A stretch of 64,000 nt of DNA. Source: Treponema socranskii subsp. socranskii VPI DR56BR1116 = ATCC 35536 (GTDB lineage: Bacteria > Spirochaetota > Spirochaetia > Treponematales > Treponemataceae). How positions within the stretch are numbered: the stretch's first letter is position 1; each line of letters opens with the position of its first letter. The notes beneath the pieces are model-generated. The model ran no database searches. It saw only the letters and a list, made by a program, of their open reading frames with translations, and was not told the origin of the DNA. The stretch is taken from NCBI RefSeq assembly GCF_000468115.1, contig NZ_AVQI01000067.1, positions 1 through 64,000 on the forward strand. The letters run 5' to 3'. Below, piece by piece: positions 7,446 through 15,971 of this stretch. Both the position numbers and the translations under genes were made by a program.

Positions 7446-8921
7446 ATGACTTTTTTAAAACGTACCGTGTTTACTCTCTTTTTTCTGTCGGCAGCCTTTT
7501 TCTCTTTTGCGGAAAAGACGCCGATCGAAAACGTACACCGCTATAAGCTTGAAAACGGACTTGACGTATACGTCGTCGAAAATCATGCGGCACCTCTTGC
7601 GTATATCGAAATCGCGGTAAAGGCGGGCGGCATCGCGCAGACGAGCGAAAACGCGGGACTCTTTCACCTCTACGAGCACATGATGTTCAAAGGCAACGCG
7701 AAGTATCCGAATGCCGCGAGCGTGCAGCGCGCCATAAGCGATATGGGAGTGCCCGATTGGAACGGGACGACGGGCGCGGAGTGCGTCAATTATTATTTTA
7801 CGGTGCCGTCGGCACTGCTCCGAGAGGGGATGGAGTTTTGGAGTTATGCGATCAGATCACCGCTTTTGGACGAAGCGGAATTCGAGCGCGAAAAAAAAGT
7901 CGTGCTTTCGGAAATCGAAGGAGGGCTTTCCGACCCGAACACGATTTACCGATACGATATTCAAAAGACGCTTTTTCCGAAATATCCGTGGAGATGCGAT
8001 CCTGCGGGCTCTCCCGCCGTCGTGCGGAATGCGACGCTCGATCAGATCCGCGCGATTCAAAAAACCTACTACATACCGAACAACGCTTCTCTCTTTATCG
8101 CAGGCGACGTGAATCCCGAGTCAGTGCATGCGCTTGCAAAGGAATTGTACGGTTCGTGGGAACGCGGAAAAGATCCGTGGGTTCCGCCGATCGAACAACA
8201 GCCTGTCAATCCGCTTCCGCACACGACCTTCCGCGTTATGCCTTACGACCGGATTTCGATCGATACGGCGCAAGTGTCCGTCATCTGGCGAGGCCCCGAT
8301 GCGGGCTATGACAGAAAGGCGACTTATGCCGCCGATATGCTCGGCTACTTTTTCGACGATCCCGACGGCATCTACGTTCGAACGATGATGCAAAACGAAG
8401 CGCTCGGCATTCCCGATCCCGAGTACCTGTGGGAAGGCTATATGACGACCCGCGCGACGAGTACGCTGTCGTTCGGCGCTTTGCTTCTTTCGCCTGAAAA
8501 CGATTTGCCGCAGCGCGCAGCTCTTTTTTATACGACGCTTACAGAAAACATCGTGGAGCGCATTAGGGGCGATGCGGCGATTTTTTCGACGCGGCAGTTT
8601 TCGCGCGTATATCAAAAGATAAAGGATACCTTTATCGACGACGCAGAAACGGCCGAGCGCGTAAAGACGAGTCTCCGTTTTTGGTGGATCACTGCGGACG
8701 CGGATTATTATTATCGCTATCTCGACAATATGATGAAAATCGATAAAGACGATATCGACCGATTTTTGACGGAATACGTTTCGGAGCGTAACGCGCTCGT
8801 TACGGTGCTCGTCAATCCCGCCGTGTATGAAAAGCAAAAAGAAGCGTTTGCCGCGGCGGGCTTTTCTGAAATCACCGCCGATACCGCATTTTGGTATAAA
8901 GATACGGAGGCGATAAAATGA
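7446..8921 (+). CDS. M16 family zinc peptidase, catalytic member
   Basis: 491 residues with a signal peptide (cleavage near FAEK). The inverted zinc motif HxxEH is HLYEH (His74, Glu77, His78), and the distal glutamate lies in VVLSEIEGG (about residue 156), the usual 75-80 residues later. An AGDVNPE strand and a second M16 lobe follow. It is expected to be a periplasmic, clamshell-type processing protease. Its stop overlaps the start of the next M16 gene (ATGA), as in two-subunit M16 proteases where one partner is inactive. The start at 7446 is preferred over 7314, which would place 44 unlikely residues before the signal peptide. Confidence 0.9.
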   Translation: MTFLKRTVFTLFFLSAAFFSFAEKTPIENVHRYKLENGLDVYVVENHAAPLAYIEIAVKAGGIAQTSENAGLFHLYEHMMFKGNAKYPNAASVQRAISDMGVPDWNGTTGAECVNYYFTVPSALLREGMEFWSYAIRSPLLDEAEFEREKKVVLSEIEGGLSDPNTIYRYDIQKTLFPKYPWRCDPAGSPAVVRNATLDQIRAIQKTYYIPNNASLFIAGDVNPESVHALAKELYGSWERGKDPWVPPIEQQPVNPLPHTTFRVMPYDRISIDTAQVSVIWRGPDAGYDRKATYAADMLGYFFDDPDGIYVRTMMQNEALGIPDPEYLWEGYMTTRATSTLSFGALLLSPENDLPQRAALFYTTLTENIVERIRGDAAIFSTRQFSRVYQKIKDTFIDDAETAERVKTSLRFWWITADADYYYRYLDNMMKIDKDDIDRFLTEYVSERNALVTVLVNPAVYEKQKEAFAAAGFSEITADTAFWYKDTEAIK

Positions 8922-10462
8922 AAGGATCTTATATGCGTTCGTTTTTTTATCGTTTCGATTTGCGTGCGTCCGCGAGGCGCGGCGGCGAGAGATACGCTTT
9001 CTTTCGGCACACGTGGTTCCCGCGCCGTGTTCCCGTGTCGATCCGCTCCGCGCGGTTTGCTTTCTTTCGGCGGATATCGATTCCGTTTTGTGCGCTCCTG
9101 TTTTCCGCTTTTATCCTTTCGTGCGCGTCGGTAAAAACCGATAACGCGAAAGCCGCCGAGGGATGCGTTTCCGTCAGAAAGGATGTGCGGGAATTCCGCC
9201 TTTCGAACGGCATCCCGCTCTACGTCCGAAAAAATCCGGCGAACAGAAAACTCTCTCTTTCCGTCATCGTCAAAGGAGGAACTTCCTATCTCTCTCCCGA
9301 AACCTCCGGTTTGGAAAAGGCGCTCTTCGATATGATGACTCGCGGTTCGGAAAAGTACACATACGACAAACTCCGCGCTCTCGCGTACGAAACGGGATTT
9401 TCGATTCTGCCGCAGGTTTCGCGTGAAGGAGCCGTCCTTTCGATGAGCTGTATCGATTATTATTTCGACAAAGTGCTGCCGGTTTTTGCGGATGCGTTTT
9501 TGCATCCTTCGTATAATCCGCAGCAGTATAAAAATCTTATGACCGATTACGCGCAGGAAATGCAGCGCTTCGAAAGCGATCCGGAAAGCATGCTCGCCTA
9601 TCGAATGACGCGGACGATTTTTAAAGATCATCCCTATGCGGCAAGCTCGTCGGTAAGACCCGAATCGATCGGCAATATTACGGTCGAAGCGATGCGCTTG
9701 CTGCACGAGCGCGATACGGACGCACGTCGCATTATGATCGTTGCGGTCGGAAATTACGATGAAAGAAAATTATTAAAAAAGCTCGACGCCGCTTTCGGTT
9801 CGATTCCCTCTCGGTCGTACGATCTTCGCTCCCCCGATGTGCCGCCGCTTACCGTATCGGGAGAACCGATCGTCATCGGAAGCAAAGCCGCTTCCGGCAC
9901 GGGCTATCTTGAAAAAGCGATGAGCGGCCCCTCGCTCTTTGACGATGATATGCTTGCGGCATCTCTCGCCGCTTCCATGTATTCGCAAGTGCTTTTCAAC
10001 GTCGTACGGGAAAAATACGGCGCGTGCTATTCGCCGAGCGCATCCGTCACTCCGATGCGGGCGGGACTTGCGAACGTGTACATATTTAAGGCGAGCGATT
10101 TGGCAAACGTCGTGCGCTACGAAAAAGAAGCCCAATCGATTTTCGCAGCGGGCAAAGTGATCGACGGAAAAAACGATGACGGCACGTATATTTTTTCGTC
10201 CGTCGTCGACAGGCTTCGAGGCTATAAAAATCAATACGTCAATTCGTTTTACGCTTCGTCCGTGACGAACGCCGGCGTCGCTTCGCGCCTCACATACAGC
10301 CTCCTCATGTTCGGAGACCCGTATGCGTACGACGAAAAAATTGCCGAACTTTTTTCGGTGAGCGCCGACGATGTACTCCTCGCATTTCGAAAATATTGGG
10401 TTGCAGGCGGCAGGTGGTTTTGCGTCGTCGGCCCGGAAGATATCGATACTGTTAAATTCTAA
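8918..10462 (+). CDS. M16 family peptidase-like lipoprotein, non-catalytic partner
   Basis: Up to 514 residues. The M16 fold is recognisable (FRLSNGIPLYVRKN, GNYDERKLLKKLDAAFG, VREKYGACYSPSA), but the zinc motif is lost. Aligned with the upstream gene, HLYEH is replaced by KALFD. A hydrophobic segment ends in the lipobox ILSC, so the mature protein is probably a lipoprotein. The first ATG overlaps the upstream stop (ATGA), but it gives about 45 arginine-rich residues before the hydrophobic core. A later start, such as GTG 9033, would give a normal signal peptide. It probably pairs with the upstream catalytic subunit. Confidence 0.8.
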   Translation: MKGSYMRSFFYRFDLRASARRGGERYAFFRHTWFPRRVPVSIRSARFAFFRRISIPFCALLFSAFILSCASVKTDNAKAAEGCVSVRKDVREFRLSNGIPLYVRKNPANRKLSLSVIVKGGTSYLSPETSGLEKALFDMMTRGSEKYTYDKLRALAYETGFSILPQVSREGAVLSMSCIDYYFDKVLPVFADAFLHPSYNPQQYKNLMTDYAQEMQRFESDPESMLAYRMTRTIFKDHPYAASSSVRPESIGNITVEAMRLLHERDTDARRIMIVAVGNYDERKLLKKLDAAFGSIPSRSYDLRSPDVPPLTVSGEPIVIGSKAASGTGYLEKAMSGPSLFDDDMLAASLAASMYSQVLFNVVREKYGACYSPSASVTPMRAGLANVYIFKASDLANVVRYEKEAQSIFAAGKVIDGKNDDGTYIFSSVVDRLRGYKNQYVNSFYASSVTNAGVASRLTYSLLMFGDPYAYDEKIAELFSVSADDVLLAFRKYWVAGGRWFCVVGPEDIDTVKF

Positions 10463-11205
10463 CCGTATACGCCCGTGATGAGGCGCCAGCCCATGCTTCC
10501 CCGTTTCGGGAAAGGCGGAAGCGCGTCTTTCGTAAACCACTTCGCTTCGACGAGTTCCGATTCCTGCACGCGTATGTCGCCGCTTTTATATTCGGCGCGA
10601 AAGCCGAGCATAAGCTGGTCGGGAAAGGGCCAGCCCTGACTTCCGACATAGCGCAGGTCTTTTATTTCGATGCCGACTTCTTCGCGCACTTCGCGTACGA
10701 CCGCCTGTTCCGCGCTTTCACCGATTTCGATAAAACCCGCGATGCACGTATGGATGTTTTGATTGCGCACTCGGTGTTTTGCGAGGAGGAGCTTATCGCC
10801 CTTTGTTACCAGCACGATGATGCACGGTTCGATGCGCGGAAAAAACTGCGCGCCGCAATTCGTACAGTTTCGCGCGGAAAGCTTTTCGTCGTCGGTGAGA
10901 GGCGCGCCGCAGGAAGGGCAAAAATTATACGAAAGGCGCCATGCGAGCATTCCCTTTGCGCGTGCGGCGCGGGCGCTTTCGCTTTCGCCGTGTTCGGCAA
11001 AATAGCTTCGAATCGGGATGAGTTCGTAATTTTCGTCAACTGCGCCGTCTTGAAGGAGGGCGGCTGTGTATGCGTACGGCGTTTCCGAAAAAATATCGCG
11101 GACGGCATTCGATTCGCGTAAAGCGCGCCACGCTTTTTCGTCGGGCAGCGCGTGCGAATCTTTACGTACGAGCAAGTCGTTGCTGTGGAAAATATAGTAG
11201 TCCAT
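10459..11205 (-). CDS. nudC: NADH pyrophosphatase NudC (Nudix hydrolase with zinc ribbon)
   Basis: 248 residues. A four-cysteine zinc ribbon (CPSCGAP...NCTNCG, about residues 95-118) precedes the Nudix box GFIEIGESAEQAVVREVREE (about 154-173). The NudC-specific SQGWPFPDQLM follows. Members hydrolyse NAD(H) to NMN(H) and AMP, and can remove NAD caps from RNA. ATG 11205 is used because a promoter (TTTACA, 17 nt, TATAGT at 11244-11216) lies between it and an upstream in-frame ATG at 11271. Its 3' end overlaps the convergent M16 gene by four bases. Confidence 0.92.
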   Translation of the reverse strand: MDYYIFHSNDLLVRKDSHALPDEKAWRALRESNAVRDIFSETPYAYTAALLQDGAVDENYELIPIRSYFAEHGESESARAARAKGMLAWRLSYNFCPSCGAPLTDDEKLSARNCTNCGAQFFPRIEPCIIVLVTKGDKLLLAKHRVRNQNIHTCIAGFIEIGESAEQAVVREVREEVGIEIKDLRYVGSQGWPFPDQLMLGFRAEYKSGDIRVQESELVEAKWFTKDALPPFPKRGSMGWRLITGVYG

Positions 11206-11215
11206 AGACAGGCTT

Positions 11216-11244
11216 ACTATATCGAGCGGACAGTCTTTTGTAAA
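11216..11244 (-). promoter_or_regulatory. Promoter of nudC
   Basis: TTTACA, 17 nt, TATAGT on the minus strand. The -10 box ends ten bases before ATG 11205, implying a leader of only about four nucleotides without a Shine-Dalgarno. Confidence 0.6.
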
Positions 11245-11252
11245 CGCCGCAT

Positions 11253-11279
11253 TTCGGGCATCGGCTGTCAATGCCCGAA
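11253..11279. repeat. 9-bp inverted repeat between the LRR gene and nudC
   Basis: TTCGGGCAT and ATGCCCGAA pair perfectly over a 9-base loop. A T run follows on the plus strand (11283-11287), where no gene ends, but not on the minus strand, where the LRR gene ends at 11305. It may slow transcription from the LRR gene into nudC. Confidence 0.4.
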
Positions 11280-11304
11280 TGATTTTTAGATCGAATCAGC
11301 TGTT

Positions 11305-12831
11305 TTACTCGACCTCTTCTATTTGATTTTCGGCAACACCGCATGCTATAAGCATTGCTTTTATTGCGCTGCCCTTTTTTACCTTAAACGCAGCACCCGC
11401 TTTGCAGTAAGAAAACGCACTGCTGCCGATTGAGGTAAGGGCGGTACACTCTGAAAAATCAAATTCATCAACTGTGCTGCAGCCGTTAAAAGCAAGCATG
11501 CCGATTGTCTCAAGCTTTGCCGGCAAAACTATCGAATCTTCTATTCCTCGACAACCGTTAAAAGCAAAACCGTCGATAGTTTTAAGATTTGCAGGCAGCT
11601 TTAACTGCAGTAAGCCCGTACAACCGGAAAACGCATCGGTACCGATTATTTTAAGATCGGTACAGGAAGAAAGATCCGCTTCTGCTAATCTCGTACAGCC
11701 TGAAAAGGCGCCAATCGCTATTTCCGTAAGATTTGCAGAAAAGTTAACAGATTTTATCCTCCGCGCACTGCACAACAGTCTGCCGGGCTGTCTTTTATCG
11801 TAGATGATATTATTTTGAACCTTAAGAGATGTGTTTGCAGGATCTACCGTAATCGTTTCAAGTTTTGTACAGCCTTCAAAGGCGTTGCCTACAATCGTTT
11901 TAAGGCTTGCGGGCAAGTTCACGGTCTCTATTTTCGTACAGTTTGCAAACGCAAGACTAGGGATTTCAGCAAGATTGATAGACTGTGGAAAATCAAAGCC
12001 GTCAATTTTGTTGCACGAGTAAAACGCACCGATATCGATTGTCTTGAGGTTTTTCGGCAGACGCACCGTTCCGGTTATTCCCGTACATCCGAAAAACGCC
12101 TGAAAACCCAAGGTTTCAACACTGTCGGGTAAATTTAACGCTTTTAAATTCGTACAACTTTTAAAAGCAGCTTCCCCTATTTCTTTAAGATTTGGAGGAA
12201 AGTCAATCGATTCTATTTTCGGTACGCTACAAAATATCTTTGTTTTGTCGCGGTTGTAAATGATACCGCCCTCTTCGATTAATTTTCCGTCGGCTTGTAC
12301 CGTAAGCGTTTCAAGTTCCGTACAGCCTTCAAAGGCGTCGCCTATAATCGTTTCAAGACTTGCGGGTAAGTCCACCGCCTTTATTTTCGTACATTTTGCA
12401 AATGCCCAACTGCCGATTGAAGTAAGATACTTACACTGTGAAAAATCAAAGCCGTCGACATTGCTGCACGAATAAAACGCACCGCCGCCGATTGTCTTGA
12501 GATTCGCCGGTAAAACAATCTCTCCGGTTATTCCCGTGCATTCAAAAAACGCGCCACCGCCGATTTTTGTAAGTCGGGTACAGGAAGAAAAATCCACCCC
12601 TGTCAAACTCTTACATTCTGAAAAGGCGTTAGCCGCTATTTCCGTAACGTCCGCCGGTATGACGAGGGTACCCGAGGGTGTTCCTTTATAGCCTTTAAGC
12701 ACGCCGCCATCGATCTTCAAATTCGGGTCGGGACCGCTCGGTTCTGCAGACTGCGGACAGCCCGTAATAAACAGCGCGCACAGCAGCACGAGTGCCGGCG
12801 CAATCGGCATACTCTTTTTCATAGTTTTCAT
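11305..12831 (-). CDS. BspA/TpLRR-type leucine-rich repeat lipoprotein
   Basis: 508 residues. A signal peptide with lipobox ITGC (MKTMKKSMPIAPALVLLCAL, then FITGC) is followed by about 15 repeats of the TpLRR type, each near 23 residues, with consensus 'L-IG--AF-GC--L--V-LP-NL'. Examples are LKTIGGGAFYSCSNVDGFDF and LTSIGSWAFAKCTKIKAVDL. Two non-repeat insertions (near GGIIYNRDKTKIF and NNIIYDKRQPGRLL) divide the array. Surface BspA-like proteins of oral treponemes bind matrix proteins; that role here is inferred. ATG 12831 has a strong TAGGAGG Shine-Dalgarno. Confidence 0.92.
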   Translation of the reverse strand: MKTMKKSMPIAPALVLLCALFITGCPQSAEPSGPDPNLKIDGGVLKGYKGTPSGTLVIPADVTEIAANAFSECKSLTGVDFSSCTRLTKIGGGAFFECTGITGEIVLPANLKTIGGGAFYSCSNVDGFDFSQCKYLTSIGSWAFAKCTKIKAVDLPASLETIIGDAFEGCTELETLTVQADGKLIEEGGIIYNRDKTKIFCSVPKIESIDFPPNLKEIGEAAFKSCTNLKALNLPDSVETLGFQAFFGCTGITGTVRLPKNLKTIDIGAFYSCNKIDGFDFPQSINLAEIPSLAFANCTKIETVNLPASLKTIVGNAFEGCTKLETITVDPANTSLKVQNNIIYDKRQPGRLLCSARRIKSVNFSANLTEIAIGAFSGCTRLAEADLSSCTDLKIIGTDAFSGCTGLLQLKLPANLKTIDGFAFNGCRGIEDSIVLPAKLETIGMLAFNGCSTVDEFDFSECTALTSIGSSAFSYCKAGAAFKVKKGSAIKAMLIACGVAENQIEEVE

Positions 12832-12879
12832 CGGAACCTCCTAATAATAACTTTGAAAGAAGTATTACCTTAATAAAAC

Positions 12880-12908
12880 AGTGTACACTGCGTACGGATA
12901 CAAAACAA
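12880..12908 (-). promoter_or_regulatory. Promoter of the LRR lipoprotein gene
   Basis: TTGTTT (12908-12903), 17 nt, TACACT (12885-12880). This gives a leader of about 45 nt carrying a TAGGAGG ribosome binding site. Confidence 0.6.
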
Positions 12909-12997
12909 GTTTTACGGACGGTACATAAGATGAGGTTTGTAAGAGGTAATGTTCTGCGAATTTACGTAAGCGTAAACACCGCAAGACTAACACACCG

Positions 12998-13076
12998 CCA
13001 TCCGGGGCGTTGCGGGGTGTCCCCGCCGGAAGGGGCAGCGCGCAACAAAGTGCGCGCGAGGGGAAGGCTTTCCCCT
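12998..13076. repeat. GC-rich element of three consecutive hairpins
   Basis: Three stems lie in a row: GCGGGG-TGT-CCCCGC, GCGCGC-(8 nt)-GCGCGC and GGGGAA-(4 nt)-TTCCCC, followed by TTTTGTT. The block is far more GC-rich than the sequence on either side. It resembles dispersed extragenic palindromic elements, but no second copy was seen in the window. Confidence 0.5.
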
Positions 13077-13262
13077 TTTGTTAAGCTCATACTTTTAAAA
13101 CTCGACGTTCGGACTTTTATATAAAAATCGATTTTGTGTCCGATCAATGTATCGATTGCAAAAGAGCGTATGCACGTGTATACTGTTACCGCGCCGGACA
13201 TGGAGTTCAATACGGTATTCGGTACGGCACATATAAAATCAATTATTAATACAGGAATCGCT

Positions 13263-14318
13263 ATGGAATCGAAATCTGTCGGCATACTCGGAAGCGGTGC
13301 ATGGGGTACGGGTTTGGCACAAGCGCTCGCACGCGGCAATCATCGGATACGGATGTGGGCGCGCGAAGCGGACGTCGCCGAGTCGGTTAACAATGATCAC
13401 GAAAACAAACGGTATCTGCCGGGCTACAGGCTGTCGGAGAACATCACCGTTTCAAACGATATCGTCGAAGTCGCTTCCGACAAAGAATTTTTAATAATCG
13501 CTTCTCCGTCGCTGTATATCGCCGACACGGTAAAAAAGATTACCGCTCTTCCCGGTATCGCAGACGGCAGTACCTGTATCGCCGTTCTTACGAAAGGCTT
13601 TGTGCCGGCCGCCGACGGGCCGAAGCTCGTGCTTTCGACGATCGAAAATCTTTTGCCCGGCATCTACAAGGGATGCACGGTCTACGTGTCGGGTCCGAGC
13701 CATGCGGAAGAAGTTGCAGTCGGGAAAATTACGGGACTCGTCGCCGCGTGCGAAAACCCTCGCAATTCGATCAGAGTGCGGGAGCTTTTGCGCGTGCCGG
13801 GGATTTTGCCCTATTCGTCGTTCGACGTCGTCGGCGTGCAGATCTGCGCCGCTGCGAAAAACGTCATCGCCGTCGTATACGGTGCGATGGATGCGCTTGC
13901 CGAAACGTCGGAAGAGTTCGGCGACAATGCGGAATCCCTTTTGATGGCCGCAGGCTTAAACGAAATTCAAACGCTCGGATTTGCGATGGGCGCGACGCAC
14001 GCGGAAACTTTTACCTCGATCGCGGGCGTGGGCGATTTGGACGTAACGTGCAAAAGTAAATACGGACGGAACCGCCGCTTTGGACAGGACTTGATTAAAA
14101 AAGATATCATGTCGCAGTTTTCGAATCTCGACGATTTGATCGAAAATATGACAAAGCTCGGCTATCTTTCCGAAGGGGCGATCGCGTGCAAATACGTGCA
14201 CGAAATCGCGCAAAGAAAAAATCTCAAACTGACGATCTGCGACGGATTATACCGCATATTGAATAAGGAGATTTCTCCGCGCGATTTTATCGCACAGCTT
14301 TTGACGCAGGAAAAGTAA
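13263..14318 (+). CDS. gpsA: Glycerol-3-phosphate dehydrogenase [NAD(P)+]
   Basis: 351 residues. The N-terminal nucleotide-binding motif GILGSGAWGTGLA is followed by SGPSHAEEVAVGKIT, CAAAKNVIAVVYGAMD with the catalytic lysine, and AGVGDLDVTCKSKYGRNRRFG. It reduces dihydroxyacetone phosphate to sn-glycerol-3-phosphate for phospholipid synthesis in the cytoplasm. ATG 13263 is chosen because AGGA lies about eight bases upstream and the conserved fold starts immediately. An in-frame start at 13134 would add 43 unrelated residues. Confidence 0.95.
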   Translation: MESKSVGILGSGAWGTGLAQALARGNHRIRMWAREADVAESVNNDHENKRYLPGYRLSENITVSNDIVEVASDKEFLIIASPSLYIADTVKKITALPGIADGSTCIAVLTKGFVPAADGPKLVLSTIENLLPGIYKGCTVYVSGPSHAEEVAVGKITGLVAACENPRNSIRVRELLRVPGILPYSSFDVVGVQICAAAKNVIAVVYGAMDALAETSEEFGDNAESLLMAAGLNEIQTLGFAMGATHAETFTSIAGVGDLDVTCKSKYGRNRRFGQDLIKKDIMSQFSNLDDLIENMTKLGYLSEGAIACKYVHEIAQRKNLKLTICDGLYRILNKEISPRDFIAQLLTQEK

Positions 14319-14409
14319 GCGCGCGCAAACGTACGGGCATTCCGTCCGCGTCCGCAGTACGGCGCCATCGCGCTCGTCCCGTGGGGCGCTTTGTTCGGCG
14401 CGCGCCGCA

Positions 14410-14438
14410 TTGCAAAAAAGAGGCGGGGCGGGTATAAT
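14410..14438 (+). promoter_or_regulatory. Leaderless-type promoter of ffh
   Basis: TTGCAA (14410-14415), 17 nt and consensus TATAAT (14433-14438), then CGGCCT and ATG 14445. This is the clearest example of the -10/six-base/ATG geometry in the window. No Shine-Dalgarno is possible. Confidence 0.75.
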
Positions 14439-14444
14439 CGGCCT

Positions 14445-15818
14445 ATGCTTGAAAAATTAACAAATACTTTTTCATCGATTATCCAAACGGTGAGCGGAAA
14501 ATCGACGATCACCGAAAAAAATATTGAAGATACGGTCGAACGCATTAAGACGGCGCTCCTCGAAGCCGACGTCAATCTTCGTGTCGTGCGCCGTTTTGTC
14601 AATTCGACGATCGAAGAAGCGAAGGGCGAAAAAGTTCTTCGCGCCGTCGATCCCGGCGAACAATTCGTTAAAATCATTTACGACAAACTCGCCTCTATGC
14701 TCGGAGACGCGAAAACCGATCTGCATTTAAAAGGGCCGGACACGCAGTCGGTGATTTTGCTGCTCGGTTTGCAGGGGTCGGGTAAAACGACCGCAGCGCA
14801 TAAACTCGCATACCGCTTGGCAAAAGAAGGACGGAAGCCGCTGCTCGCCGCGTGCGATTTGGTCCGCCCTGCCGCCGTCGAACAGCTTTCGCAGCTCGGC
14901 GAAAAAATCGGTGTGCCGGTATTTAAAGAAGAAGGCGTATCCGCCGTGCGCGTTGCAAAAGATGCGCTCGACTATGCGCGGAAAAATTCGCTCGATACGC
15001 TTATCGTCGATACCGCGGGGCGCTTGCAGATAGACGAAGCGATGATGAGCGAACTCGTCGATATTAAAAAAGCGCTTTCTCCCGACGAAACGATCCTCGT
15101 CGCCGACGCGATGACCGGTCAAAACGCGGTAGACATCGCGAAAACGTTCGACGAAAAGCTTTCGCTTTCAGGCGTTATTTTAACAAAATTCGATTCCGAT
15201 GCGAGAGGCGGTGCGGCGCTTTCGCTTAAAACGATGACCGGTAAACCCATTCTGTTTATCGGTACGGGCGAAAAAACCGAAGACCTCGAAGTCTTTCACC
15301 CCGACCGCATCGCAAGCCGCATCCTCGGCATGGGCGATATCGTTTCGCTCGTCGAAAAGGCGCAGGAAACGGTCGACCGCGAAGAAGCGGAAAAGCTGCA
15401 AAAAAAGATGGCGCGCAACGAGTTTACGCTCGACGATATGCTCACGCAGTTTCGGCAAGTGCGCAAGATGGGCAGTATGCAGCAGCTTATGGAGATGATG
15501 CCGGGTATCGCACAGCAGATGCAGGGACGCGATTTCGATACGGACGGTATGAAAAAGCAGGAAGCGATTATCCTGTCGATGACGAAAAAAGAGCGGGCGA
15601 ACCATTTTATCATCGGACCCGCGCGCCGTAAACGCATTGCAAAGGGGTCGGGGACTTCGGTCGCTGACGTCAACAAATTGATAAAGCAGTTTGAAAAGAC
15701 AAAGCTCGCGATGAAAAAGCTGAGCAAAAACCGTGGCATGCAGGCGCAGTTTATGAATCAGCTCGGCGGAAACGCCGCCGATATGGAAGCCCTCGCGAAG
15801 AGGTTCGGAAGACCTTAA
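14445..15818 (+). CDS. ffh: Signal recognition particle protein Ffh
   Basis: 457 residues with N, G and M domains. The G domain shows GLQGSGKTTAAHKLA (about residue 107), LVDTAGRLQIDE-like LIVDTAGRLQID, TKFDSDARGGAAL and the GTGEKTEDLEVF segment. The methionine-rich M domain contains KMGSMQQLMEMMPG and a Gly-Asn-Met tail. It binds 4.5S RNA and signal sequences of membrane proteins emerging from the ribosome. In many bacteria rpsP, rimM and trmD follow. Here an orphan AGGAGGG ribosome binding site sits 12 bases after the stop, and then foreign AT-rich DNA begins. Confidence 0.97.
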   Translation: MLEKLTNTFSSIIQTVSGKSTITEKNIEDTVERIKTALLEADVNLRVVRRFVNSTIEEAKGEKVLRAVDPGEQFVKIIYDKLASMLGDAKTDLHLKGPDTQSVILLLGLQGSGKTTAAHKLAYRLAKEGRKPLLAACDLVRPAAVEQLSQLGEKIGVPVFKEEGVSAVRVAKDALDYARKNSLDTLIVDTAGRLQIDEAMMSELVDIKKALSPDETILVADAMTGQNAVDIAKTFDEKLSLSGVILTKFDSDARGGAALSLKTMTGKPILFIGTGEKTEDLEVFHPDRIASRILGMGDIVSLVEKAQETVDREEAEKLQKKMARNEFTLDDMLTQFRQVRKMGSMQQLMEMMPGIAQQMQGRDFDTDGMKKQEAIILSMTKKERANHFIIGPARRKRIAKGSGTSVADVNKLIKQFEKTKLAMKKLSKNRGMQAQFMNQLGGNAADMEALAKRFGRP

Positions 15819-15971
15819 CTTTATATTAGGAGGGATTTGGGAAATTGCATATACCTACCAATCAAAATATGATACATCCCTTAATATAGGGTTATAGATA
15901 TGATACCATACCTGTATTATTGAATGATGCTGTAAAAAATAATCTGATATAGGGTTTTTTATATTAAAAAA

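Larger units (their letters stand above)
12832..13262. other. Intergenic region with a promoter and a GC-rich hairpin element
   Basis: 430 bases without a gene. It contains the LRR gene promoter on the minus strand (12880-12908), a GC-rich three-hairpin element (about 12998-13076) and the start region of gpsA. Frames that extend gpsA upstream to 13134 read through non-coding-looking sequence. Confidence 0.5.

Noticed and set aside
13134-13262. 43-residue N-terminal extension of GpsA
   Set aside because: The conserved nucleotide-binding fold begins at 13263, where a ribosome binding site is present.
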